From: Betaproteobacteria bacterium
GTDB taxonomy: Bacteria > Pseudomonadota > Gammaproteobacteria > Burkholderiales > Burkholderiaceae
Assembly: GCA_018969885.1 (NCBI GenBank)
Contig: JAGWXN010000196.1
Coordinates: forward strand, 1 to 6,270
Length of the DNA: 6,270 bases
Direction: 5' to 3'
Below are positions 1 to 5,608 of this stretch, piece by piece. Positions within the stretch are counted from its first letter, which is position 1. Every line of letters starts with the position of its first letter. The position numbers were made by a program, and so were the translations under genes. The notes below the pieces were generated by a model. That model saw only the letters and a list, made by a program, of their open reading frames with translations. It had not been told where the DNA came from and ran no database searches.

Positions 1-187
1 CACACTAGACCGGTCGTCTAGAAAAAACAAGATCGCGGCGTTCCGGTAAGTAGGACGCCCCGTTTCACGACCGTCTGACGGGCCGATCGACTCACGCTTT
101 GAATTCCGGTCAATCCGTCAAGGGGCCCGCGCGAGCCGCGCCGAAGATGATCCCCGAGCCATTCACCACCGGCTTTCCGAAGCCTCA
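1..187. other. Non-coding leader region upstream of the GntR gene
   Basis: I see no convincing gene or gene end here on either strand. The stretch holds a short palindrome at its left edge (5-21) and a TTTGAATTC element (98-106) that recurs in the operator region of the following gene (233-241). It probably belongs to the intergenic region between an unseen gene to the left and the GntR operon. Short open stretches exist but lack a start with a ribosome-binding site or any recognisable protein motif. Confidence 0.5.
5..21. repeat. Inverted repeat CTAGAC-N5-GTCTAG
   Basis: Perfect 6-bp arms (CTAGAC at 5-10, GTCTAG at 16-21) flank 5 bp. An 8-bp palindrome, GACCGGTC (8-15), overlaps the left arm and centre. 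Six A residues follow directly (22-27). As RNA it could form a small hairpin, but neither strand has a T-run after the stem, so it is not a standard intrinsic terminator. A protein-binding site for an unknown regulator is the better guess. The window edge prevents seeing what lies to the left. Confidence 0.35.
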
Positions 188-216
188 TTGCCAGCCCGAT
201 AGGGAAGGACTATATT
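188..216 (+). promoter_or_regulatory. Predicted sigma-70 promoter of the GntR-TctC-dioxygenase unit
   Basis: A -35 hexamer TTGCCA (188-193; one mismatch to TTGACA) is separated by exactly 17 bp from a -10 hexamer TATATT (211-216; one mismatch to TATAAT). Transcription would start near 222-224, giving a leader of about 40 nt before the ATG at 262. This AT-rich stretch stands out against the GC-rich surroundings and is the only good promoter match seen upstream of the three co-oriented genes. Confidence 0.65.
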
Positions 217-220
217 TCTT

Positions 221-246
221 AATTGCATTCAATTTGAATTCAATTG
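221..246. promoter_or_regulatory. Candidate operator: cluster of AATTG/CAATT half-sites
   Basis: AATTG (221-225) and CAATT (230-234) form an inverted repeat with a 4-bp spacer. A second CAATT lies 11 bp further on (241-245), overlapping another AATTG (242-246). The 8-mer ATTCAATT occurs twice, at 227-234 and 238-245, and the palindrome TTGAATTCAA lies in the middle (234-243). The cluster sits on the predicted transcription start just after the -10 element, where a repressor would block initiation. Known FCD-type GntR operators such as those of PdhR and LldR have AATTGGT/ACCAATT arms, so autoregulation by the adjacent gene product is a reasonable inference. Direct proof is lacking. Confidence 0.5.
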
Positions 247-261
247 GATCCCGACTGAGCT

Positions 262-921
262 ATGGCTTCTAACCTTCGCGGAAGCAGCCAGGAGCGCGCC
301 TACCGCTTTATCAAGGCGCGAATCCTCGATCACCGCTTCGCGGTCGGCCACCGACTCCGCGCCCAGGATCTCGCCGAGCAGATGGAAATCAGCCGTACCC
401 CGGTTCGCGAGGCACTTGGTCGCCTCGAGCAGGAGGGGTTGGTCCGCCGGGAGGGGGGCTGGGGATTTGCCGTACGCGAGCTATCACTTGCCGATGTGCT
501 TGACTTGTTCGATGTCCGCGAGGCGCTCGAACTGCAGGCGCTTGCGGTGGCGATGCCACGGATCGAGCCCCGCATCAGCGCCACGCTGCGCGAACACCTT
601 GACGACAGCGAGGCGGCGCTGCTTGCGGGTCGCGCCACGGAATCCCTCCGCCTTGCAAGACGCTTTCACTCCGCCATTGCACAGTCAGGCGGTAATGCCC
701 TGCTCACGTCAATGCTCGAAGGGCTAAACGATCGTATTCACATGGTGGGCCTGTCGCTCGCGCAGCGCTTTCCCGATCGCCCTCGGGAGGTGCTGCAAGA
801 GAATCGGGCTCTGCTCGAAGCGATTGAGAACCGAGATTCACGGCGTGCGGCGAGGCTCCTTCGCCACCACATCCGACGCAGCCGCGAGCTCCTGGTGGGT
901 GGCAACCGCCTCACGTCCTAA
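262..921 (+). CDS. GntR-family transcriptional regulator, FadR/FCD subfamily
   Basis: A 219-residue cytoplasmic DNA-binding regulator. The N-terminal winged helix-turn-helix spans roughly residues 11-72, with the typical GntR recognition segment LAEQMEISRTPVREALGRLE (37-56) followed by the wing around EGLVRREGGWGFAV. The C-terminal all-helical FCD ligand-binding domain covers about 77-212: DVREALE (84-90), RFHSAIAQSGGN (134-145), ENRALLEAI (180-188) and HHI (202-204). Length is normal for the family. Two usual metal-ligand positions look substituted: the Asp four residues before the FH histidine is Ala132, and the EH histidine is Asn181. His136 and His203 remain. FCD regulators commonly repress catabolic operons and are released by a small organic acid. 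Being first in a unit with a solute-binding protein and a dioxygenase, it probably controls them and itself. The ATG at 262 lacks a strong Shine-Dalgarno sequence but gives the normal family N-terminus. Confidence 0.93.
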   Translation: MASNLRGSSQERAYRFIKARILDHRFAVGHRLRAQDLAEQMEISRTPVREALGRLEQEGLVRREGGWGFAVRELSLADVLDLFDVREALELQALAVAMPRIEPRISATLREHLDDSEAALLAGRATESLRLARRFHSAIAQSGGNALLTSMLEGLNDRIHMVGLSLAQRFPDRPREVLQENRALLEAIENRDSRRAARLLRHHIRRSRELLVGGNRLTS

Positions 922-964
922 AGAACAAACCGCCCTCCGCCCCCATCACCCACCGGCGCACCAT

Positions 965-974
965 TTCAATTGGA
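965..974 (+). repeat. TTCAATTGGA, second copy of an operator-region 10-mer
   Basis: The 10-mer TTCAATTGGA is identical to positions 239-248 in the candidate operator upstream of the GntR gene. Here its last bases (GGA) overlap the ribosome-binding site of the binding-protein gene. It contains the palindrome CAATTG. It could be a secondary site for the GntR regulator or chance similarity, and nothing in the sequence decides between these. Confidence 0.3.
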
Positions 975-975
975 G
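972..975 (+). promoter_or_regulatory. Ribosome-binding site of the Bug/TctC gene
   Basis: GGAG lies 6 nt before the ATG at 982. This fixes the start at 982 rather than at the in-frame TTG at 970, which would place the Shine-Dalgarno sequence inside the coding region and add four residues ahead of the signal peptide. Confidence 0.75.
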
Positions 976-981
976 AAGACC

Positions 982-1965
982 ATGACGCCAGCCAGACGTC
1001 ACCTCATCGCCGCACTCGCCACCAGCGCCCTCGCGTTCCTTGGAGCGCCGGCAGCCAGCGCGCAGGAATTTCCAAGCCGGCCCATCAAGCTCGTGGCGCC
1101 GCTGGCGCCGGGTGGCGCAACCGATCTGGTGGCCCGCGTTCTGGCTGAGCGCGCCGGAAAGATCCTGGGTCAACCCATGGTGGTTGAGAACCGGCCCGGC
1201 GCGGGCGGAACCGTCGGTTCGGCGCTGGTGGTTCAGTCGCCACCAGACGGCCACACGCTGCTGATGGGCACGATTGGCACGCTCGCGATCAGTCCTGCGA
1301 TGTACCCAAAGATGCCCTACGACACCGATCGGGACCTGACCCCGGTCGTGCTCGTGGCAGGCGGACAGTTCGCACTTGTCGTTCACCCGTCGTTTCCCGC
1401 TCGAAACTTCGAAGAGTTCCTGGAGCAAGCCCGCGCCCAGCCCGGCAAGATCAATTACGGATCGGCCGGCAACGGCAGCACGCTACATCTTGGCATGGAA
1501 CTCCTCGCCTCCATGGCCGGTCTGCGGCTCACGCACGTTCCGTACAAAGGCAGTGGTCCGCTCGTGACCGCACTGGCTGCGGGCGAGGTACAGGTGGGAC
1601 TGCCAGACGTGCCTTCGGTGATGCAGTTCGTTCGCTCGGGTCGTCTGCGCGCGCTCGCAGTCACCGGCATGCAGCGCGACCCCACTCTGCCCGACGTGCC
1701 CACCGTGACCGAGTCGGGCATCAAGGGCTATGACGTGGTGGTCTGGCTCGGCGTGATGGCGCCCGCCCGCACGCCCCCCGAAATCATCAACCGCCTCAAT
1801 GAGGCGATGGTCAGGGCCCTGCGTGAACCTGAGGTCAGCGCACGGCTCAAGGAATTCGGCATGCAGGTCTACGCCTCCTCGCCCAGCGAGTTCGCGCGGT
1901 TTCTTTCAGCTGAACGCGCGAAGTGGGAGCCAATCGTCAAAGGCTCTGGGGCAACAATCAACTAG
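982..1965 (+). CDS. Bug/TctC-family periplasmic tripartite tricarboxylate-type solute-binding protein
   Basis: A 327-residue exported protein. Residues 1-27 are a Sec signal peptide (Arg-Arg at 5-6, a hydrophobic Ala/Leu core, AxA cleavage at ASA before QEF). The mature part has the family landmarks: FPSRPIKLVAPLAPGGATD (30-48), ENRPGAGGTVG (from 69), PDGHTLLMG, INYGSAGNGSTLHLG, HVPYKGSGP, GRLRALAVT and LPDVPTVTESGIKGYDV. These form a two-lobed periplasmic binding fold that in characterised members (TctC, BugD, BugE) holds carboxylated ligands. No TctA/TctB membrane genes accompany it, which is usual for the many orphan Bug proteins of Burkholderiales; it may serve a distant permease or act in sensing. 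The GntR gene ends 60 bp upstream and the dioxygenase starts 62 bp downstream, so the three are probably co-transcribed. The ligand is unknown, but by context may be the dioxygenase substrate or its precursor. Confidence 0.93.
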   Translation: MTPARRHLIAALATSALAFLGAPAASAQEFPSRPIKLVAPLAPGGATDLVARVLAERAGKILGQPMVVENRPGAGGTVGSALVVQSPPDGHTLLMGTIGTLAISPAMYPKMPYDTDRDLTPVVLVAGGQFALVVHPSFPARNFEEFLEQARAQPGKINYGSAGNGSTLHLGMELLASMAGLRLTHVPYKGSGPLVTALAAGEVQVGLPDVPSVMQFVRSGRLRALAVTGMQRDPTLPDVPTVTESGIKGYDVVVWLGVMAPARTPPEIINRLNEAMVRALREPEVSARLKEFGMQVYASSPSEFARFLSAERAKWEPIVKGSGATIN

Positions 1966-2014
1966 CTGAAACACTCACGCCGCCGCACGCCTTCACCGTT
2001 CGCTTCAGATCTTC

Positions 2015-2020
2015 GGAAAG
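2015..2020 (+). promoter_or_regulatory. Ribosome-binding site of the dioxygenase gene
   Basis: GGAAAG lies 7 nt before the ATG at 2028. It supports that start over an in-frame ATG at 1923, which would overlap the binding-protein gene by 43 bp and add 35 residues of low-complexity sequence that do not resemble the family N-terminus. Confidence 0.55.
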
Positions 2021-2027
2021 TACGCCA

Positions 2028-3134
2028 ATGTCCCACCCATTCACCCCATCGTCAGGCCCTTCTGCCGATCAACCGCGCCGCCTCACCCCGCTGAATGATG
2101 AAAGCAGTTGGACCGCAAAGACCTTTAGCGGTTCCAACGACTGGATCCGGGTGCTCGAGCCCCATCACATTGAGGAGATCGACGCCGCGATCCGTCAGCT
2201 TGCAGAGCGCAGCATCACGCTGGACACGGTACGTGCCGGCGATCTGCGGCTGCCTCGCCTTCAACCGCTTCTGCAGGAATTTCTCGACTTCGATATCAGT
2301 CAGCGCGGCTTCGGCATGATTCGCGGTTTTCCGGTACGCCGATACACCGTCGAGCAATGCGCCATGTTCTTCTGGGCGCTTGGCACCTGTATGGGAAAGC
2401 CTGTGTCCCAAAACGCAGACGGCGACCGACTTGGAGCGGTCAGAAGCAAAGGGCTCGATTTTCATGCCCTGAATGTTCGGGGCTACCAGACCACCGCGCG
2501 CCTCCCATTTCACTGTGACCCCTCCGATGTCGTCGGTCTTCTGTGCATCAACAAGGGAAAAAGTGGCGGTCTGAGCTCGGTCATCAGCGGCATCTCAATG
2601 TACAACCGCGTGCTTGCCGAGCATCCCGAGTATCTCGATCTGCTCTATCGCGGCTTCCGTTACGACCGTCGCGGCGAGGAAACCTTCTATCAGAAGAGCA
2701 TCAGTGATCCGGTGCCGGTATTCAGCTACACCGAGCCCGACCTCAGCATCCGCTATGTGCGTCAGTCGATGGAAACCGCGCAGCGCAAGCTCGGGCAGCC
2801 GTTTACCCCAGAGGAACGCGAGGTGCTCGATTACATGGAAGAGCTATCCCAACGGGAATCGCTCGTGTATTCCATGATGCTCGAGCCTGGCGACATGCAG
2901 TTCTGCAATAACTACACGGTTCTCCATTCACGCACGGCCTATGAGGAAGACGCGGAGCACCCCCGCCATCTCATGCGGCTCTGGATCAAGGTACCCGGCA
3001 TCCGAAAACTTGCACCCGATCTGATTGAATACGACCCTGTATCAGGCTGGAGTCGCCGCGAGGGCATTCCGGCTCGGGATGCACCCATGCCCAAGGACCA
3101 GCCCGACGAGCTGGTGGCCGGCGGCACGGTTTAG
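2028..3134 (+). CDS. TauD/TfdA-like Fe(II)/2-oxoglutarate-dependent dioxygenase
   Basis: A 368-residue cytoplasmic enzyme. The facial triad is visible: His162 and Asp164 in LPFHCDPSD, and the distal His300 in NNYTVLHSRTAYED-like sequence. Arg313, 13 residues after the distal His, is placed to bind the 2-oxoglutarate carboxylate, and Arg317 matches the position of the TauD substrate arginine. Other family features are RGFGMIRGFP (93-102), MGKPVSQN (from 122) and a conserved core GLLCINKGKSGGLSSVIS. Such enzymes couple 2-oxoglutarate decarboxylation and O2 to hydroxylation of a substrate, often an acid, with release of CO2 and succinate. The substrate here cannot be assigned; similarity to TauD does not imply taurine. 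There is no signal peptide. It is the last gene of the GntR-binding protein-dioxygenase unit, and its stop lies 2 bp from that of the convergent kinase gene, with no terminator hairpin between them. Confidence 0.88.
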   Translation: MSHPFTPSSGPSADQPRRLTPLNDESSWTAKTFSGSNDWIRVLEPHHIEEIDAAIRQLAERSITLDTVRAGDLRLPRLQPLLQEFLDFDISQRGFGMIRGFPVRRYTVEQCAMFFWALGTCMGKPVSQNADGDRLGAVRSKGLDFHALNVRGYQTTARLPFHCDPSDVVGLLCINKGKSGGLSSVISGISMYNRVLAEHPEYLDLLYRGFRYDRRGEETFYQKSISDPVPVFSYTEPDLSIRYVRQSMETAQRKLGQPFTPEEREVLDYMEELSQRESLVYSMMLEPGDMQFCNNYTVLHSRTAYEEDAEHPRHLMRLWIKVPGIRKLAPDLIEYDPVSGWSRREGIPARDAPMPKDQPDELVAGGTV

Positions 3135-3136
3135 CC

Positions 3137-4519
3137 TCATCGATCGGCGGGCAGCGTCAACTCAGCGGCTAACCCGCCACTCGCAGCTGTTTCCAGCTGC
3201 AGCGACCCGCCGTACAACTCAGCAAGATCAACCACGATCGGTAACCCTAGCCCGCTCCCTGGCCGTGACTCGTCGAGCCTCGCGCCTCGCCTTAGCACAA
3301 AGGCGTGCTGATCGGGATCGATACCGGGTCCGTCGTCCTCAACGCGAATCCCAACCACCATGCCTTCACGAAGAATCGAAATTCGTACTTCTGATCGGGC
3401 ACTCGCGCACGCGTTGTCGATCAGGTTACCCAGCATTTCCTGCAGATCCTGCTCTTCGCCGGCAAACGCGGCATCGGCTGGCGTCGCCTGGACCACCATC
3501 GTGAGCGCTCGGTCAGCATGAATTTTCTCCATCACACGCATCAGTCTGTCCACCACCGGCCTAACTGGCGTGCGTTGCCCCGGTACCCGGCCACGCGCGG
3601 CGGCCTGTGCCCGAGACAGCTGCCACTGAATCTGGCGCTGCGCGAGTTCGACTTGCTCGGACACCAGCGCGGCCAATTCGCTCTCGCCCGCCTGACTTGA
3701 CGCGTTTCTGATTACTGCAAGCGGCGTCTTCAAACCGTGAGCGAGATCTCCCGCCTGGGTTCGCGCACGCGCCACCATCCTCGCGTTATGCTCAAGTACC
3801 GTGTTCAGATCATCGACCAGCGGCTGAACCTCGCTCGGGAATCGTCCTTCCAGGCGGGGCGTAGCGCCGGTTCGCAGGCGCTCTAGCGACGCATGTAACG
3901 CTTTGAGAGGCGCGAGCCCCAGCCCCACCTGAGCAAGTGCCGCCAGGCACAACAGCGCACCGAGACCCCCTAGCGAGGCCAGCAGCACGCCATCGAAATC
4001 GCGCAGCGCGGCCTGCGTATCGCGCGTGTCCGCAGCCACGAGCAGTCGCCACTCCGCAGGCAACGGCCCCGCGATGCGAATTGAGCGCTCGAGCACCCTC
4101 AGCCGCTCGCCCCTTGGTCCGCCCACATCATGGGCATGAAGATCTTCGCTGGGCGCGACCGCGCGAATCGGACCAAGCTGCGCGTCCCATAGCGAACGCG
4201 AGCGAAGCAGCGTATCGCGTCGGTTGCCTTCGGCAGCCAACCGGTCAAGCTGCCAGTAGAGGCCGGAGTAAGGGCGTTCCCAGCGCGGATCGGAGAGGCG
4301 GCGCGTATCAATCAGAGGTTCTCCCGCCTCGTTGAAATCGAGCCGCGCGGTAACCTGATCGATCTGTTGCGCGAGCGCCGTGTCAAGCTGACGTTGCAGT
4401 TCCGCGCTAAAGCGCCCGCTCAGCCACCAATAGGCTGCCGAGAGCGCGGCGAGCACCGTCACTAGCGTGATGACCAGCAATCGAACGCGCAGGGATCCAG
4501 ACCGTTGACGCGGTTTCAT
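3137..4519 (-). CDS. PhoQ-like sensor histidine kinase
   Basis: A 460-residue inner-membrane kinase. Transmembrane helix 1 is about 12-34, a periplasmic sensor region about 35-176, and helix 2 about 177-201, followed by a HAMP-like linker (about 201-250). The dimerisation/phosphoacceptor segment reads DLAHGLKTPLAVI with His261 as the phosphorylation site. The H-G-L-K-T-P-L form resembles PhoQ rather than the HELRTPL of most kinases. The ATPase domain shows the N box NLIDNA (Asn365/Asn369), the G1 box DDGPGI (395-400) and the G2 box GSGLGL (421-426), so it looks catalytically intact. It is the last gene of a PepSY-regulator-kinase operon: its ATG overlaps the regulator stop by 4 bp (ATGA), implying translational coupling. 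The signal is unknown; the periplasmic part shows no motif I can assign. Its 3' end meets the dioxygenase gene with a 2-bp gap. Confidence 0.93.
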   Translation of the reverse strand: MKPRQRSGSLRVRLLVITLVTVLAALSAAYWWLSGRFSAELQRQLDTALAQQIDQVTARLDFNEAGEPLIDTRRLSDPRWERPYSGLYWQLDRLAAEGNRRDTLLRSRSLWDAQLGPIRAVAPSEDLHAHDVGGPRGERLRVLERSIRIAGPLPAEWRLLVAADTRDTQAALRDFDGVLLASLGGLGALLCLAALAQVGLGLAPLKALHASLERLRTGATPRLEGRFPSEVQPLVDDLNTVLEHNARMVARARTQAGDLAHGLKTPLAVIRNASSQAGESELAALVSEQVELAQRQIQWQLSRAQAAARGRVPGQRTPVRPVVDRLMRVMEKIHADRALTMVVQATPADAAFAGEEQDLQEMLGNLIDNACASARSEVRISILREGMVVGIRVEDDGPGIDPDQHAFVLRRGARLDESRPGSGLGLPIVVDLAELYGGSLQLETAASGGLAAELTLPADR

Positions 4520-5175
4520 GGTCGGGCGATACGATAGCCCAAGCCTCGGACGGTTTCGATCAGATCGGCATAGAGCTTTTTGCGCAAGCGAGCGACAAAA
4601 ACTTCCACGGTGTTGGAGTCGCGGTCGAAGTCCTGCGCATAGACATGCCCGATCAGCTCGGCCCGGGAGACGACATCGCCGCAGCGATGCATCAGATATT
4701 CGAGTACCCGGTACTCATGGCTGGTGAGCGCGACGGCTACCCCCGCGTGGGTGACCTTGCCACTGCGGGTGTCCAGGCTTAATTCGCCATGGCGGAGCAC
4801 CGGGTCGGCCAGCCCGGCGGACCGTCTGATGAGAGCACGAAGACGCGCCAGAAGCTCCTCCATATGGAAGGGCTTCGTCATGTAGTCATCGGCCCCCGCG
4901 TCAATGCCGGCCACTTTTTCGGTCCAGTTGTCGCGCGCGGTGAGGATCAGAACGGGAACCGAACGCCCCGCTTCGCGCCAGCGTCTGAGAACGGTCAGTC
5001 CGTCGAGAAGCGGTAGCCCCAGGTCAAGCACCACCGCGTCGTAGGTTTCGGTATCGCCCAGGAAATGCGCATCACGACCGTTATCGCACTCGTCGACCAC
5101 ATAGCCCGCTGACTCGCCTGCCTCGCGCAGCTGGCGTCTTAGCGTGGGCTCGTCTTCAACCACCAGAATGCGCAT
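4516..5175 (-). CDS. PhoP-like OmpR-family response regulator
   Basis: A 219-residue cytoplasmic DNA-binding regulator. The receiver domain (about 1-115) has the acidic pocket Glu7/Asp8, phosphoacceptor Asp51 in VVLDLGLPLLDGL, Thr79 and Lys101 (DYMTKPFH). The C-terminal winged helix (about 125-218) carries the OmpR-type elements LTSHEYRVLEYL, VVSRAELIGHVY, NTVEVFVARLRKKL and the terminal hairpin ETVRGLGYRI. The segments DGLTVLRRWR, LTARDNWTEKV and GADDYMTKPFHMEEL resemble E. coli PhoP more than generic OmpR-family members. It is phosphorylated presumably by the kinase encoded directly downstream, with a 4-bp overlap. The PepSY gene ends 14 bp upstream, so the three genes form one operon. No clear Shine-Dalgarno precedes the ATG, so translation may be coupled to the gene before it. 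The likely target is the GTTCA direct-repeat operator at 5523-5559. Confidence 0.94.
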   Translation of the reverse strand: MRILVVEDEPTLRRQLREAGESAGYVVDECDNGRDAHFLGDTETYDAVVLDLGLPLLDGLTVLRRWREAGRSVPVLILTARDNWTEKVAGIDAGADDYMTKPFHMEELLARLRALIRRSAGLADPVLRHGELSLDTRSGKVTHAGVAVALTSHEYRVLEYLMHRCGDVVSRAELIGHVYAQDFDRDSNTVEVFVARLRKKLYADLIETVRGLGYRIARP

Positions 5176-5189
5176 TGCGTTTTACTGTC

Positions 5190-5498
5190 TCAGCGCCGCG
5201 TGCGCTCGTCACGCCGCAATACCTCACCCGAGCTCGCGTCAATTTCGAGCTTGATCAGTTGACGCCCCGTCTGCACGAGTTTGAGTTCGTAGATCCAGCG
5301 GCCGCCCTTGCGCTCGAGCTCGGCCTCGATCACCTGTCCCGGGTGATCGCGCTCGATTCGCTCGAGGATGGTTCGAAGTGACAGCACCTCTCCTGCCTGC
5401 AGGGCAGCGCGAGCACGATCCTGATCCGACCCGGTGGCGATGGTCAGGACAGGGGAAACCGCCAGAGCGGCGAGCAGGAGTAGATGCGTGGTTTTCAT
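5190..5498 (-). CDS. Small exported PepSY-domain protein
   Basis: A 102-residue protein starting MKTTHLLLLAALAV, a short Sec signal peptide with likely cleavage around residues 21-23; there is no lipobox cysteine. The mature part is essentially one PepSY domain (about 34-95): an amphipathic helix ending ILERIERDHPGQ, then strands with IEAELERKGGRWIYELKLV and IKLEIDASSGEVLRRDE, matching the typical ending in which a modified-residue strand is followed by D-x-x-(S/T)-G-x-(V/I). PepSY proteins are thought to inhibit or bind proteases or act as small envelope partners, and they often accompany PhoPQ/QseBC-like two-component genes. Here it is first in the operon, 14 bp before the regulator, so it may modulate the kinase periplasmic domain (inference). 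The reading frame extends upstream to an ATG at 5591, but that would run through the operator and bury the signal peptide, so the ATG at 5498 is preferred. Confidence 0.87.
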   Translation of the reverse strand: MKTTHLLLLAALAVSPVLTIATGSDQDRARAALQAGEVLSLRTILERIERDHPGQVIEAELERKGGRWIYELKLVQTGRQLIKLEIDASSGEVLRRDERTRR

Positions 5499-5504
5499 GC
5501 CGTC

Positions 5505-5510
5505 ATGCTG
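5505..5510 (-). promoter_or_regulatory. Possible -10 element of the PepSY-regulator-kinase operon
   Basis: On the - strand, CAGCAT lies 12 bp downstream of the proximal GTTCA half-site. It keeps the important A at position 2 and T at position 6 of the TATAAT consensus but is otherwise weak, as expected of an activator-dependent promoter without a proper -35. A start about 7 bp downstream would fall at or next to the ATG at 5498, implying a leaderless or near-leaderless message. Confidence 0.3.
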
Positions 5511-5522
5511 ACAAAACGAACC

Positions 5523-5559
5523 TGAACGACAGCTGAACGCGCGGTTCAGGTTTAGTTCA
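5523..5559. promoter_or_regulatory. Symmetrical operator of four GTTCA half-sites (PhoP-box-like)
   Basis: The layout is TGAAC (5523-5527), N6, TGAAC (5534-5538), N5, GTTCA (5544-5548), N6, GTTCA (5555-5559). All four half-sites match exactly. Read toward each flanking gene, the pair nearest it is a GTTCA direct repeat with an 11-bp period, the arrangement bound head-to-tail by OmpR-family dimers; the E. coli PhoP box is a GTTTA-type direct repeat with the same period. The inner pair also makes an inverted repeat CTGAAC-N5-GTTCAG. Its place between the PepSY operon and the divergent cytochrome gene makes it the probable binding site of the regulator encoded at 4516-5175, giving autoregulation and control of the cytochrome. 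The repeat is directly visible; the binding partner is inferred. Confidence 0.72.
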
Positions 5560-5571
5560 AGTCGAGGCGCA

Positions 5572-5577
5572 AACACT
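5572..5577 (+). promoter_or_regulatory. Possible -10 element of the cytochrome b561-like gene
   Basis: AACACT lies 12 bp downstream of the proximal GTTCA half-site (5555-5559), the same spacing as on the opposite side of the operator and as in class I PhoP promoters. Only A2 and T6 match TATAAT, so the promoter would need an activator. The start would be near 5584, giving a leader of about 25 nt before the ATG at 5609. Confidence 0.3.
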
Positions 5578-5608
5578 ACCTGCTCCTTCAACGCCGTACA
5601 GATGATTC

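Noticed and set aside
5..27. Intrinsic terminator at the left edge
   Set aside because: The hairpin is followed by A residues on the + strand and preceded by T residues on the - strand, so neither orientation has the required terminal T-run.
946..1428. 160-codon open frame on the - strand
   Set aside because: Shadow of the Bug/TctC gene. Its translation is a typical GC-rich antisense product with no domain, and the sense frame has a signal peptide and family motifs.
1923..2027. N-terminal extension of the dioxygenase from the ATG at 1923
   Set aside because: It would overlap the preceding gene by 43 bp and adds residues unlike the family. The ATG at 2028 has a GGAAAG at suitable distance.
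3025..3504. 159-codon open frame on the + strand across the convergent junction
   Set aside because: It overlaps the dioxygenase 3' end in another frame and the kinase ATPase domain in antisense. The product is Arg/Ser/Pro-rich with no family features.
5499..5591. N-terminal extension of the PepSY protein from the ATG at 5591
   Set aside because: It runs through the GTTCA operator and would place 31 residues ahead of a clear signal peptide.
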